NCBI GenBank assembly: GCA_028641055.1
Contig: JAPCYS010003881.1
Coordinates: 1-64,000 of the forward strand
Length of the DNA stretch: 64,000 nucleotides
DNA from: Alopecurus myosuroides
Lineage: Eukaryota > Streptophyta > Magnoliopsida > Poales > Poaceae
Direction: 5' to 3'
The position numbers were made by a program, and so were the translations under genes. The notes under the pieces are model-generated. The model saw only the letters and a program-made list of their open reading frames with translations, was not told where the DNA came from and did no database searches. Below, in pieces: positions 56,444-64,000 of this stretch (its first letter is position 1; every line of letters begins with the position of its first letter).

Positions 56444-56450
56444 TTTTATT
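56444..56450 (-). terminator. Polyadenylation signal of the Ala/Arg-rich ORF
   Basis: AATAAAA on the minus strand about 105 bp after the stop codon and close to the edge of the cassette. Confidence 0.6.
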
Positions 56451-56553
56451 GAAATTCGGAAAGTGCGTACATATTCGGCGCGAATTTAAGCTAGTACGAA
56501 AATTTCAACTAAAAACATAGGAGATTTAAACTACTCGATGACTGCCCCTACGC

Positions 56554-57147
56554 CTACGCATCGTCGTCTTCATCAGCGACGTCGTCGTGGCGGTGCTGGT
56601 TGGAGGGGCCGGCTTCGTCCTGGCTCGCCGCGGCGAGACGGCGTTGCTCCGCCCGCTCCGCTCGGGCCTGCAGGCGCAGCCGGTGCAGTTGCGCCTGCTC
56701 GGAGGGCGGGCGGTTGCGCCGCCGCTCACTCTGCAGCGCAGCCTGCCGGTCGGCCTCGTAGAGGGCAGCGCGCTGGGCCATCTGGCGGCGCACCGCTCGC
56801 GCCGCCTCCTCCCGCTGGTGCGTCTCCAGGGAGGCACGAACGGCGGCCGCCTCCGCCGCCGCCGCGGCCTGCTCGAGGACGCCGCGCACCTCGCGGTACG
56901 CTTCCTCGTTCTGCGAGGTCTCGAACGAGTGCAGCCCGGCGTGCTGCTCGGGCCACACTGGCTGCCTCCTCACCTCGCGTCTCCAGTGGCGGGCGGCTCG
57001 CCGCGCTTCTCGCGCCTCGTCGTACTCGGGTGGCTGCTCCGGCGCCACCGGCTCCGGCGCCACCACATGCGGCTCCAGCGCCGCTTGCTGCGCTGGCGGC
57101 AGCTCGACGTCGTCGTTCTCGGGCCACGCGTCCCAGAGGTTCTCCAT
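56554..57147 (-). CDS. Uncharacterised Ala/Arg/Glu-rich protein, 197 residues
   Basis: A single-exon frame from ATG at 57,147 (context GCAATGG, the first ATG after the expected transcription start) to a stop at 56,554. It begins 'MENLWDAWPENDDVELPPAQ', continues with a Pro/Glu-rich stretch, then from about residue 45 to 170 is dominated by Ala, Arg, Glu and Gln in helix-like spacing ('EEAYREVRGVLEQAAAAAEA', 'RRQMAQRAALYEADRQAALQ'), probably a long coiled coil. It ends in an acidic tail ('DDVADEDDDA'). A TATA box lies about 80 bp upstream and AATAAA about 105 bp downstream. I recognise no domain and no function. Its direction matches the transposase genes, and it sits inside a satellite unit. 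It could be a CACTA passenger gene or a captured host gene. Confidence 0.6.
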   Translation of the reverse strand: MENLWDAWPENDDVELPPAQQAALEPHVVAPEPVAPEQPPEYDEAREARRAARHWRREVRRQPVWPEQHAGLHSFETSQNEEAYREVRGVLEQAAAAAEAAAVRASLETHQREEAARAVRRQMAQRAALYEADRQAALQSERRRNRPPSEQAQLHRLRLQARAERAEQRRLAAASQDEAGPSNQHRHDDVADEDDDA

Positions 57148-57225
57148 TGCGGCGAGGTTCGAGGGTGGGGAAAGAACGGCGAGGAGAGAGTCGAGACTGT
57201 GCGTACGGGGAGGGGGCGGGCACCA

Positions 57226-57233
57226 TTTTTATA
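57226..57233 (-). promoter_or_regulatory. TATA box of the Ala/Arg-rich ORF
   Basis: GCTATAAAAATGG on the minus strand, 79 bp before the ATG at 57,147, a normal plant spacing for TATA, start site and a short leader. Confidence 0.7.
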
Positions 57234-57283
57234 GCCTGGCCGGCCAATCGTCGCGCCGCGCGTGTCGCCGCTGCCGCCCCCGC

Positions 57284-57480
57284 CATGACACAACCAACCA
57301 AATAGTTCCACTTTGCTACCCACTTCCGGCTCACGCAGAGGGGGCTAGACGCCGGTTCCGTCTTTTTCTACACCGGGGCTAGGGTATCTCCGGAGAGGGG
57401 ACCCGGAGCGTCGGGATCCCACCTAAACCAATGTTTTGCCATGCCATGTGTCAAGGGTGTCCTTGGGACTAACATGACAC
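57284..57480 (+). repeat. Last satellite unit, internally deleted
   Basis: Satellite sequence resumes at CATGACACAACC, runs through the CTTTTTCTACACCGG and GCCATGCCATGTG blocks, then jumps to TCAAGGGTGTCCTTGGGACT, losing about 160 bp of the unit. It ends at CATGACAC near 57,480. Confidence 0.9.
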
Positions 57481-57622
57481 TTGAACACACACCACTACGA
57501 TTATTTTTGAATTTTACGACTAGATTGAAATTCGAAGGAAGCGGATACACGACAGTACGTGGATCTAAACATTCTAGGATACATGGACAAACCATTTGTC
57601 CCAGCCATCTTCTGGCTCAGGT

Positions 57623-58138
57623 CTAGTCATACTCCTGCCTAGGCGTATAATACATGTACTCGTAGTCGTCGAAGTCGCCGCCGCCGTCGTCGCTGTCGTC
57701 AGATGGGGGAGCACGCCTGGACTGCGGGTAGCGCAGGCGGGGGTTATCGCCGTTCCTTATGTAGTTCATGACGCCCTGGAGAGTCCGGCCGCGCCACCAC
57801 AGCCGACGACCAGCCTCGTTGAAGTTCGAAGGAGGCGGGCCTTCTTCCTCGTACCTGGCGAGCGCCCTCTCACGCCGATTGAAGAAGAAGACGTCCCAAC
57901 CTGCGCGGTAGTTGGGATTCCATTGGGGATACGTCCGCTGCTCCGGTGTCAGCTCGAAGTAGTAGTGGTTCGTGATGGCCGCCCGGCGCGCCAGACCTCG
58001 AGGGACAGGAGGGACCGGCACGCCTCCGACGCTCAGCATCCACCCGGCGGGGACGCCGTACCCGGGAGGGCAGGGGTAGTTTGAGGCGCAGAGCTCCTCC
58101 GCCTCCGAGTAGGTTAAAGTGGGTACGGTGGAAGACAT
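57623..58138 (-). CDS. Uncharacterised Tyr/Trp/Pro-rich protein, 171 residues
   Basis: A single-exon frame from ATG at 58,138 to a stop at 57,623. It starts 'MSSTVPTLTYSEAEELCASN', followed by 'YGVPAGWMLSVGGVPVPP', a compact aromatic/basic core ('NHYYFELTPEQRTYPQWNP', 'GWDVFFFNRRERALARYEEE', 'GRRLWWRGRTLQGVMNYI') and an acidic, Tyr-rich end ('DDSDDGGGDFDDYEYMYY'). The regular spacing of Trp/Tyr and the clean frame suggest a folded domain under selection. A TATA box is 73 bp upstream. I do not recognise the family. It lies between the right subterminal repeats and the satellite, on the transposase strand, so it is placed as the first gene of the CACTA block. Confidence 0.65.
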   Translation of the reverse strand: MSSTVPTLTYSEAEELCASNYPCPPGYGVPAGWMLSVGGVPVPPVPRGLARRAAITNHYYFELTPEQRTYPQWNPNYRAGWDVFFFNRRERALARYEEEGPPPSNFNEAGRRLWWRGRTLQGVMNYIRNGDNPRLRYPQSRRAPPSDDSDDGGGDFDDYEYMYYTPRQEYD

Positions 58139-58210
58139 GGAAGAGTTGGCGCGAAGAAATGGAAGAGTGTGCTGGGTTGTAGATATGTGCTAACGAGCTA
58201 GATGCATGTG

Positions 58211-58219
58211 TTTATATAG
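58211..58219 (-). promoter_or_regulatory. TATA box of the Tyr/Trp-rich ORF
   Basis: CTATATAAACAC on the minus strand, 73 bp before the ATG at 58,138. Confidence 0.75.
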
Positions 58220-58329
58220 TGAGAAGAAGCACACGGATCGTGTGTTTTCTTCGAGGTCTTCGGAGCCGTTGGATCTTTCAGGTGATTGTGAGCCGGTGGA
58301 TCAAAGGTAGGCACACGGATTGTGTGCTT

Positions 58330-58949
58330 GTTTCACTTCTTTGCCGAGTGTCATATCACGAGACACTCGGCAAAGCTATAAACTGCGCGGGAGGAGTTGG
58401 CGCGAAGTGAAAATCTTTCGAGGGAGCATTTGTTTGCCGAGTACCACCCTAGACACTCGGCAAAGATTCGAAAAACCACGCGGGAAGAGTTGGCGCGAAG
58501 CCACGAAATTTTCAGAGCCTAGTTTGCCGAGTGGTGTACGACGGCACTCGGCAAAGATTCCTAGTTTGCCGAGTCGCCGTTACGAAAACACTCGGCGAAC
58601 CCCCGCCACCGTTCCATCACGGTCGAAACGGAAGGTTCGCCACGTGTCAAGGATGTGTGCCGAGAGGGTCGTTTTTGCCGAGTGTTTGCATCTGATTCGC
58701 CGTCGTATATTTTTACGCCGAGTATGCTCTGCACGGAACACTCGGCACAAACGTTCTACGCCGAGTGTTTACTCTACGCCGAGTGTCGCGTGCAGGGCAT
58801 ACTCGGCATAGTCTCTGTTCGCCGAGTGTTCGTTGTTGCCGAGTGTTTTTTGGGCAGGTGTCGGCGTACAGAGCGGTATGCCGAGTGGCCCGTGATTTGG
58901 CACTCGGCAAAGCCTATGTGACTCGGCGATAATCGATTTTCCAGTAGTG
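58330..58949. repeat. Right (5') subterminal region and terminus of the CACTA block
   Basis: TTTGCCGAGTG/CACTCGGCAAAG motifs in both orientations, many as inverted pairs (58,340-58,375, 58,433-58,465, 58,520-58,556), together with a repeated GGGAGGAGTTGGCGCGAAG-like block (58,389, 58,480) that also occurs in the leader of the ORF at 58,138. The terminus on the minus strand is CACTACTGGAAAATCG at 58,949. Confidence 0.85.
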
Positions 58950-60357
58950 AACATACTTAGATGCAAGCGTATTAGATCTTCATGCACAGAGAAGTCTGCT
59001 GGAACAAGTGAACATTTCAAAAATTGGAACTCCTAAATAAAAATTTATTTACCTTAATAACATTTCAATTAACATAAAATAAAAGCCAATCGAAAACTGA
59101 AGCACATGAACATTTGGGACGCAGTTAAGCTATAATGTAAACGATGTGCAACTATTCAATAGTCTTTAACCGGTGAGATTATTATTATTGGCAGAAGATG
59201 CAAACAATACAACCAAGCAATGTTTGATTCAACAAATCAAAATACAACAGAATTGACTGGGACATGTCGGTGGGGTCAAGGACTCGCCACAAACATTCAT
59301 TCAGGTAACACAAATTGCTCTGCTCAGGAAAGCCAAATAAATTCAGGCGGATTGTTCAGTTGTCCTTGGACAACAACAACTCAGATTTCTGCTATATATA
59401 TGATGGCAAGTAGTTTATCTCAAATCTTTACTATTAAGGTTGCTGTCGTGGTTGTGTCACACTTCCACCTCATTACAAAGATGCCACCGCCCTCAATTTA
59501 CTCCAAGCCTAACAATGCATCTCATAATTACCTCGCCCTCCTATTTCCCCTCCCGCAAAAACATGGGTGTTACAAAACAGCTTTTCAGTCACGTGAAGTC
59601 ACTCAATTCATTCATCCTTCTCATTCATTAAAAAGTGGGCTAACTTTAACATTGATAATAGCTAACAAACCTTATCATCAAAGATCAAAAAGGTCGTAGA
59701 AGCAACACGAAATAGAGTATTATTTAGGTCGCCTTGCGGTGAGTGAGAATTGGTTAAGATGGACAACAGCGCCACTGAAGGGCCGTGCCATTAGCTGATT
59801 AGCGTCGATGGCCCAGAAGAGGATATGCCCTACTAGGCAACTACTACTACGACCTAGATAGACACAAAGCGAGTATTATATAAAAAGTAAAGCGTTACTG
59901 ATCATGTCAAGCATGGTTGTTGGGTTTCATGCATGATTCTGAGTGATGCATACATACACAAAAATGTATTATACCTAATTAAACCTTGAAACGGTTTTGT
60001 TAATTTAAAGTCATATGATATTGGTTTATTGAAATCTCAATCAATTCAGAATACCAAAGAGAAACATCAATTTAGTGTCACACTTCTCTAAATATTTACT
60101 ATTATTATTATGAGGCCAGATTCGGTGGTGATAGTATGCCCTCCCCTTTTCACCCTTCGCACGAGCGGGAATCACATGATTAGATTAGATTTTTAACGAT
60201 CGTTTCCAAAATTTTCCATGATTCAGTTTTGGTTGAACTACATCATCCAAAAGATTGTATATGCAAGTTTTGCTAATATTATGTTTTTTAATGGATGTTT
60301 CATGACATGCCAATTATTGATACTATATGGCTGGTTCGCATCAGCCAAAAGATAATA
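58950..60357. other. AT-rich flank right of the CACTA block
   Basis: No gene recognised. A frame at 59,220-59,699 (plus) has no domain or splice partner. No aldehyde oxidase exon is visible here, although this is where one would be expected if the CACTA block lay in its intron. Confidence 0.4.
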
Positions 60358-60480
60358 CTCCCTCCGTCCCAAATTAATCGTCTCAAAATTGGACAAAAGT
60401 AGATGTATCTAACACTAAAATATGTCTAGAGACATCCACTTTTGTTCAACTTTGAGACAATTAATTTGAGACAAAGGGAG
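60358..60480. mobile_element. Stowaway MITE, 123 bp, TA target duplication
   Basis: CTCCCTCCGTCCCAAATTAA...TTAATTTGAGACAAAGGGAG with TA on both sides (60,356-60,357 and 60,481-60,482). The whole element folds back on itself (GTCTCAAAATTGGACAAAAG against CTTTTGTTCAACTTTGAGAC). Confidence 0.9.
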
Positions 60481-60670
60481 TATATATTTCCATATTTCCC
60501 TGTATTTAATTTTGGGCTGGTTCGACTTGTGTATGTGTATGTAGCTTTGCTATTTGCTATTGCTTGGCCACGAGGGTTGACAAGTAGCAAGAGGCCACAA
60601 AATAATATACACAGAGAAAAGGAAGATTTCAAATCACCTGTTCTACCACATTTTAGAATGTTTTTTGTGT

Positions 60671-61573
60671 TCACAGATTCATCTTGTCCATGTCCACCTC
60701 AATCTTGCATTTTATGTCCCACATCTGCAAGGGTAAAAAAAATCCAATTGACGTCAAGGTTAAGGCATCAACTAGAAGGCAAGTACTGTGCAAACTGTTC
60801 AACTGTTTTGTTTCAATGAAAGGTAAGGAACTCCGTCCCTACCTTTCTGTAGCTATCCGTTTTTGCGATGGCCTTTCTATACCGCACCTCTGCGGCCAAG
60901 GACCTGGCTTGGTATGGAGCCTTGTCCTGCAACCCACAGAAACGAATCGAATGAATCAACAAACAAACAAACAATCAGCATCACAGCTTAAGTTGGATAA
61001 AAAAATTAGACGCAGTTTTACCGAATCACTCAAGGATATCCACATGTTGAAGGCTTTCCGAGAGACCTGAATTTTTTTTCCATCCACGAATCAGGGGAAA
61101 CAAATTGACAAAGTTTGGCTACGGATAGAGGTAATTGAGAAGCCATTGAACTTACGGCATCAAAAGAGGACTTGTCTTTGGGATTCTTCTTCCTGAACTC
61201 CTTGAGGTAGTCTTGCCTAACAAGAAAAAACAAAATCGAATCAATCAGCGTCCAGGGCGCCTCACAAGAAAAGGACGGGCTATCTGAGGAAACAGATGAG
61301 GTAGGATTTCAGCTCACTCGAAGAAGGTGAAGGCGCTGGTCCAGGACGGCGTGCTCCCGATCTTCGGGGCGGGTCTCTGCCTCTCCTTCCTGAAATCGGT
61401 TCTAGGTTTCCACTTGTCCGACTCATTGATCTTCACCGCCAACCTGAGTAGTACGTCGAGGATGTCACGATCTCTTTATTTGCAGCACCAGCACGAACAG
61501 AGATTAGATCGGATTGTTCTTACTTGCTGTTGCTGCCCTTGGCGGCGGATTTGTTCGACTTTGCCGCAGTCAT
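60671..61573 (-). CDS. HMG-box (HMGB-like) protein, six exons, 139 residues
   Basis: Exons on the minus strand: 61,573-61,524; 61,443-61,318; 61,216-61,156; 61,066-61,022; 60,926-60,843; 60,724-60,671. All introns are GT-AG, phases fit, and the sum is 420 nt with a final TGA. The protein starts 'MTAAKSNKSAAKGSNSK', a Lys/Ser/Ala-rich basic N-terminus, followed by 'KWKPRTDFRKERQRPAPK'. The HMG box runs from about residue 47: helix 1 'SAFTFFEQDYLKEFRKKNP', then 'DKSSFDAVSRKAFNMWISLS' (helix 2, with the conserved Trp) and 'DKAPYQAKSLAAEVRYRKAI' (helix 3). It ends in a short tail containing 'CKIEVDMDKMNL'. HMGB proteins bend DNA non-specifically in chromatin. The box is divergent and the long acidic tail of typical plant HMGBs is missing. 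The promoter carries TATA, site II and telo-box-like motifs. Confidence 0.8.
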
Positions 61574-61645
61574 GTAACCTCCTGCGGAGAGGAAGGCACG
61601 AGGCCGGAGGAGGGGGAGCAATGGCGGAAGCCAAGGGGAGCGTGG

Positions 61646-61660
61646 TGCTAGGGTTAGGGC
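61646..61660 (-). promoter_or_regulatory. Telo-box-like motif in the HMG-box gene leader
   Basis: GCCCTAACCCTAG on the minus strand, between TATA and ATG. Telo-boxes near the start site are common in plant genes for translation and chromatin proteins, often together with site II elements. Confidence 0.5.
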
Positions 61661-61713
61661 AAGAGAGGATCGAGAAGAGTAAGAAAGGCGATGTGGAACT
61701 GGTACCTGTCTGT

Positions 61714-61719
61714 TGGGCC
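61714..61719 (+). promoter_or_regulatory. Site II motif (TGGGCC)
   Basis: TGGGCC about 14 bp downstream of the TATA box of the HMG-box gene (GGCCCA on the gene strand). Confidence 0.45.
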
Positions 61720-61732
61720 GAAAATCTTTATC

Positions 61733-61738
61733 TATATA
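61733..61738 (-). promoter_or_regulatory. TATA box of the HMG-box gene
   Basis: GGTATATAGATAAAG on the minus strand, 160 bp before the ATG. Confidence 0.55.
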
Positions 61739-61813
61739 CCACGAAATCGGTAGGTGATGGTCTAGTACTGGGATTAGTCCATAGATGCATTTCAACTGTA
61801 ATACTAAGTAATA

Positions 61814-61862
61814 CTCCCTCCGATCCCAATTAAGTGACGTGGCTTGTACACAAACTAGTGCA
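61814..61862. mobile_element. Stowaway-like MITE remnant interrupted by a CACTA
   Basis: TA-CTCCCTCCGATCCCAATTAAG begins a Stowaway-type end at 61,814, but the sequence changes to a CACTA terminus after 61,862. The other half is not within reach. Confidence 0.6.
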
Positions 61863-62275
61863 CACTACGGGAGAGCTAATTTTTCCCGTGTGCCTACGGT
61901 CATTACCGTGTTGTATATCGAGCACACGGCAAAGAATTCTTTACCGTGTGCGGCACACGGGAAAGAACAATGCACGGCATAGTAGCACGGAAAAACACAC
62001 GGTAAAGTTTGGCACACGGTAAAGGAAATAAAATACACACGGTAAAGTTTGACACACGGTAAAGAAAATGAAATGCACACGGCAAAGACGCACGCACGGT
62101 AAAGACACTACACACGTGTCCACCGAAACGGCGGGTCGGACGACGCAATTTTAAACAATCTTTACCGTGTGTTTGCACACGACAAAGATTTATTCTTTAC
62201 CGTGTGTTTACGCACGGTAAAGAAAAATTCATTCTTTACCGTGTGTTTGCACACGGTAAAGACCAGCTCTTTTTT
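61863..62275 (+). mobile_element. CACTA terminus with TTTACCGTGTG subterminal repeats
   Basis: CACTACGGGAGAG at 61,863 is followed by about fifteen copies of TTTACCGTGTG or CACACGGTAAAG in both orientations up to 62,265. This is a family distinct from the TTTGCCGAGTG block. The matching right terminus is not in the window, so the element extends past 62,275 and possibly past 64,000. Confidence 0.8.
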
Positions 62276-62640
62276 CTATTTTCAAAGACCGATGATCATT
62301 CTCGTGGCATATTTTTTGATAATGTGCCCTTATTTGACACATAGGAGTGTATTGGTATGCGAAACAATTGTGCCAAATTGGGTCTTCAAATTATTATAAG
62401 ACATGTCGTTTTTTTCGGCCCAAATAGCACCGGTTTGGGCCTAATTATCGCCCAGCGAAGCCAGGCCAAACCCAGCGCGCCGGGGCGCAATTGGGGGTGC
62501 CGGATGAAGGGAAATGGCGCGAATACCGTCTCCCTTGCCCACGGGCCCGCTGAGTTAGCGAGCCACGGGCTATGGTCGTGGGGGGGGAGGGGGAGGGGCC
62601 GCATAAAACTCCGTCGGGCGGCGCTCCTAGTGGGGTGAAC
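62276..62640. other. CACTA interior, presumed leader or promoter
   Basis: A stretch that turns GC-rich towards 62,640. Open frames on the minus strand (62,386-62,841) mirror plus-strand ones and carry no domain. Confidence 0.35.
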
Positions 62641-62701
62641 TCGGGCAGACACTCGAGGCCGTCCTCGCCCACATCCAGGACGGCAACTCCCCGCCGCTCG
62701 A

Positions 62702-63260
62702 GTGGCCTCGCCCGTCTCTTTCTCTGCGTCGAGAGGCGTCGTGGATTCTAAGGGGCATGACCACCGGGTCCTTGTCGTCCTCAGCGGGGACGACCTCCCG
62801 TTCGTCGGGCTCGGCGCCAATGACTCCCCTATCCCGTTCATCGGGCTCGGCGACGAGGAGTCCCCTCTCGCCCGTCAAGCCCGATCTAGAGGAGACGCCG
62901 CTCCGACGGCGCACCCGCGCACCGTCACCTCCTCGCGGCCATCTTCGGCTCGTTAGGCCGAAGAAGGAGCCCGTCGCCAGGCAGAAGACGGAGACCTGGA
63001 GGGAAGAACGTGTCGCCATGGTCACCGACGATATCGACTCCGTGCTCACCGCGTCGAAGGCGCAGTACTTGGCCGAGGAGATGGCTCGGCAGCGGCGCGC
63101 CCTGGAGGAGATTGCCGAGCAGCGCGCCTAGGAGGAGGCCGCGCAGACGACGAGTGCGGTGTCATCCTGCAGCTGCAGCGCGGCTTGGATCCGTTGACAA
63201 CGCAGCGGAGCACCGGTGGGATCGGACCGAGAGCTGCAGAGCGCATATCGGACAGAGGCT
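62702..63260 (+). pseudogene. Decayed ORF with an Arg/Pro-rich and Ala/Glu-helical protein
   Basis: Two overlapping frames fit one degraded gene. 62,702-62,956 begins 'MASPVSFSASRGVVDSKG'. 62,757-63,131 contains 'ETPLRRRTRAPSPPRGHL', 'EEMARQRRALEEIAEQRA' and 'DDIDSVLTASKAQYLA'. A TAG at 63,129-63,131 is followed by codons that could continue the helix ('EEAAQTTS'). The general build (Arg/Pro-rich part, then an Ala/Arg/Glu helix) resembles that of the 197-residue ORF in the larger CACTA block, but I do not claim homology. No known domain was recognised. It is a possible passenger gene of the CACTA element starting at 61,863. Confidence 0.4.
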
Positions 63261-63504
63261 TCGCTCCGAGAAAATACTTTTACGGGTAGTAGTTGGTAGC
63301 AAAAATGTTAAATCTGAATATTATATACAAACAACAGTCACTTTATATAATCAAAGAAGTAAGAAAATAAAAGTGAAAAGGAGAAAAAAAAACTCTTTCC
63401 CGTGTGTCAAAAAACGACCAATGGGAAGCCATCTCCTCGATTGATGATGTGGCAGCACACTCCTATCTCACGTGAACAACCGGTTCCTTATCCTCTTCTC
63501 ATCC
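63261..63504. other. Unassigned DNA between the decayed ORF and the PPR fragment
   Basis: AT-rich with a CTTTCCCGTGTGTC motif at about 63,393 that resembles the subterminal repeats of the left terminus at 61,863. No CACTA terminus follows it. Confidence 0.4.
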
Positions 63505-63800
63505 TCACAGGTACGAACTGCTCCGTCTTCATCTCCAACTCTCCACCTTCGGCATACATGTCAACCAAGCAGTTCATCACGACCCGTCCCCGCCGCCGGC
63601 CTTGACGACGTCGCGGTGGAGCCGCCTGCCGTAGCGGAAGTCCGCGGACTTGACAGAGGCCTTGAGCGCGAGGGACAGCTGGACGACGTCGTCCAGCGCG
63701 GCGCCGCATGTTCCGGTGGAGCGTGACGGCCTCCGCGTGGCGCCCCGCGGCGGCGTGGCACCCGAGCTCGACCTTGTAGGTGTACGCGTCCGGGAGGGTT
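63505..63800 (-). pseudogene. Pentatricopeptide repeat (PPR) protein fragment
   Basis: The minus strand reads, with one frameshift, 'LPDAYTYKVELGCHAAAGRH' and 'AEAVTLHRNMRR', then in the next frame 'ALDDVVQLSLALKASVKSAD', 'FRYGRRLHRDVVKAGGGDG' and, after a stop, 'VMNCLVDMYAEGGELE'. This is the repeat pattern of a PLS-class plant PPR protein, a family of organelle RNA-binding proteins. The frameshift near 63,715 and the TGA TGA near 63,585 show that it is a pseudogene, and only a few repeats are present. Confidence 0.75.
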
Positions 63801-64000
63801 ATTTCTGTTGAATTATATTAGCAATTTAGCACATGATTAATTCGAATAGCAGTAGATGAATTGCGACAGTAGCAAATACAGTAATCATGCAAACGTCTAG
63901 ATCTAGTACAGTAGCCAGATTGATACAATCTATTGCAAGAACTAGACATATGAATTCCAGTAACATCTCATACAGATGAAAGAGAGATACGTACGATGGA
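63801..64000. other. AT-rich right edge
   Basis: No gene or repeat recognised in the last 200 bp. Confidence 0.4.

Larger units (their letters stand above)
56408..57283 (-). other. Gene cassette placed inside a satellite unit
   Basis: The satellite reads ...GGGACTAA up to 56,407 and resumes CATGACACAACC at 57,284, whereas intact units have GGGACTAACATGACAC without a break. The intervening 876 bp contain a TATA box, one ORF and a poly(A) signal, all on the minus strand. No target duplication flanks it. Confidence 0.85.
29453..58949 (-). mobile_element. CACTA block with transposase genes and an internal satellite array
   Basis: Both ends carry the terminus CACTACTGGA facing outwards (29,453 on plus, 58,949 on minus), followed by TTTGCCGAGTG-type subterminal repeats. 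All genes inside read leftwards. Contents from the right: two small TATA-driven ORFs, a 14.9-kb satellite, an inner block of the same subterminal repeats (41,225-41,406), a GC-rich presumed promoter, the transposase gene and the TnpA-like gene. The flanking triplets (ATA left, AAC right) do not form the 3-bp duplication expected of one insertion. The block may thus be one rearranged 29.5-kb element, or a 12-kb autonomous element plus a second one with the satellite between them. Confidence 0.65.

Noticed and set aside
29453..58949. Single clean insertion of a CACTA with target duplication
   Set aside because: The flanking triplets ATA and AAC do not match, so a simple one-step insertion is not supported.

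Overview
The window is plant nuclear DNA from a grass, most likely a Pooideae/Triticeae-type genome. Pointers are the density and kinds of transposons (CACTA elements with TTTGCCGAGTG, TTTACCGTGTG and CCGGTTTGT-type subterminal repeats, Stowaway and Tourist/Harbinger MITEs, grass-type LINEs, a Helitron), intron-containing genes with GT-AG borders, and a DUF6598 gene, a family abundant in this group. No rRNA, tRNA or CRISPR was seen. All calls come from reading the sequence; no database search was run.

Layout. 1-0.64 kb: 3' end of a LINE. 1.66-6.63 kb: a nest of CACTA remnants with a decayed minus-strand transposase. 7.47-7.99 kb: 5' flank and first exon of an aldehyde oxidase-like gene, cut off by a LINE (about 8.0-12.2 kb) that itself carries a 1,036-bp Harbinger-type element with TAA target duplications. 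13.0-14.75 kb: a three-exon DUF6598 gene on the minus strand with one frameshift. 14.8-19.6 kb: AT-rich DNA with a 227-bp direct repeat. 19.6-28.4 kb: a short non-autonomous Helitron (A|TC start, hairpin plus CTAG|T end) split by a 7.4-kb LINE flanked by a 15-bp target duplication; the LINE keeps a very long open ORF1. 28.4-29.1 kb: a second copy of the aldehyde oxidase 5' region, again only exon 1.

29.45-58.95 kb is the most unusual part: a block bounded by CACTA termini. From its left end it holds TTTGCCGAGTG subterminal repeats, a TnpA-like (Ptta/En/Spm) gene, a tandemly duplicated hairpin, a nearly intact TNP2-type transposase gene, more hairpins, a GC-rich presumed promoter, a second subterminal-repeat block, a 14.9-kb array of about 42 copies of a 358-bp satellite, two small intronless ORFs each with its own TATA box, and the right subterminal region and terminus. 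One of the two small genes occupies, with its TATA box and AATAAA, an 876-bp segment placed inside one satellite unit.

58.95-64 kb: AT-rich flank, a perfect-ended Stowaway MITE (60,358-60,480), a six-exon gene on the minus strand encoding a 139-residue HMG-box protein with TATA, site II and telo-box-like promoter motifs, then another CACTA element (terminus at 61,863, inserted into a Stowaway remnant) that runs towards or past the right edge and includes a decayed ORF, and finally a pentatricopeptide-repeat pseudogene fragment.

Host-gene content is therefore small: one DUF6598 gene (probably broken), one HMG-box gene (apparently intact), two orphan aldehyde oxidase first exons and a PPR fragment. 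The rest is transposon DNA, and the CACTA-borne genes are the only ones that look like a working set: transposase, DNA-binding partner and two uncharacterised passengers.
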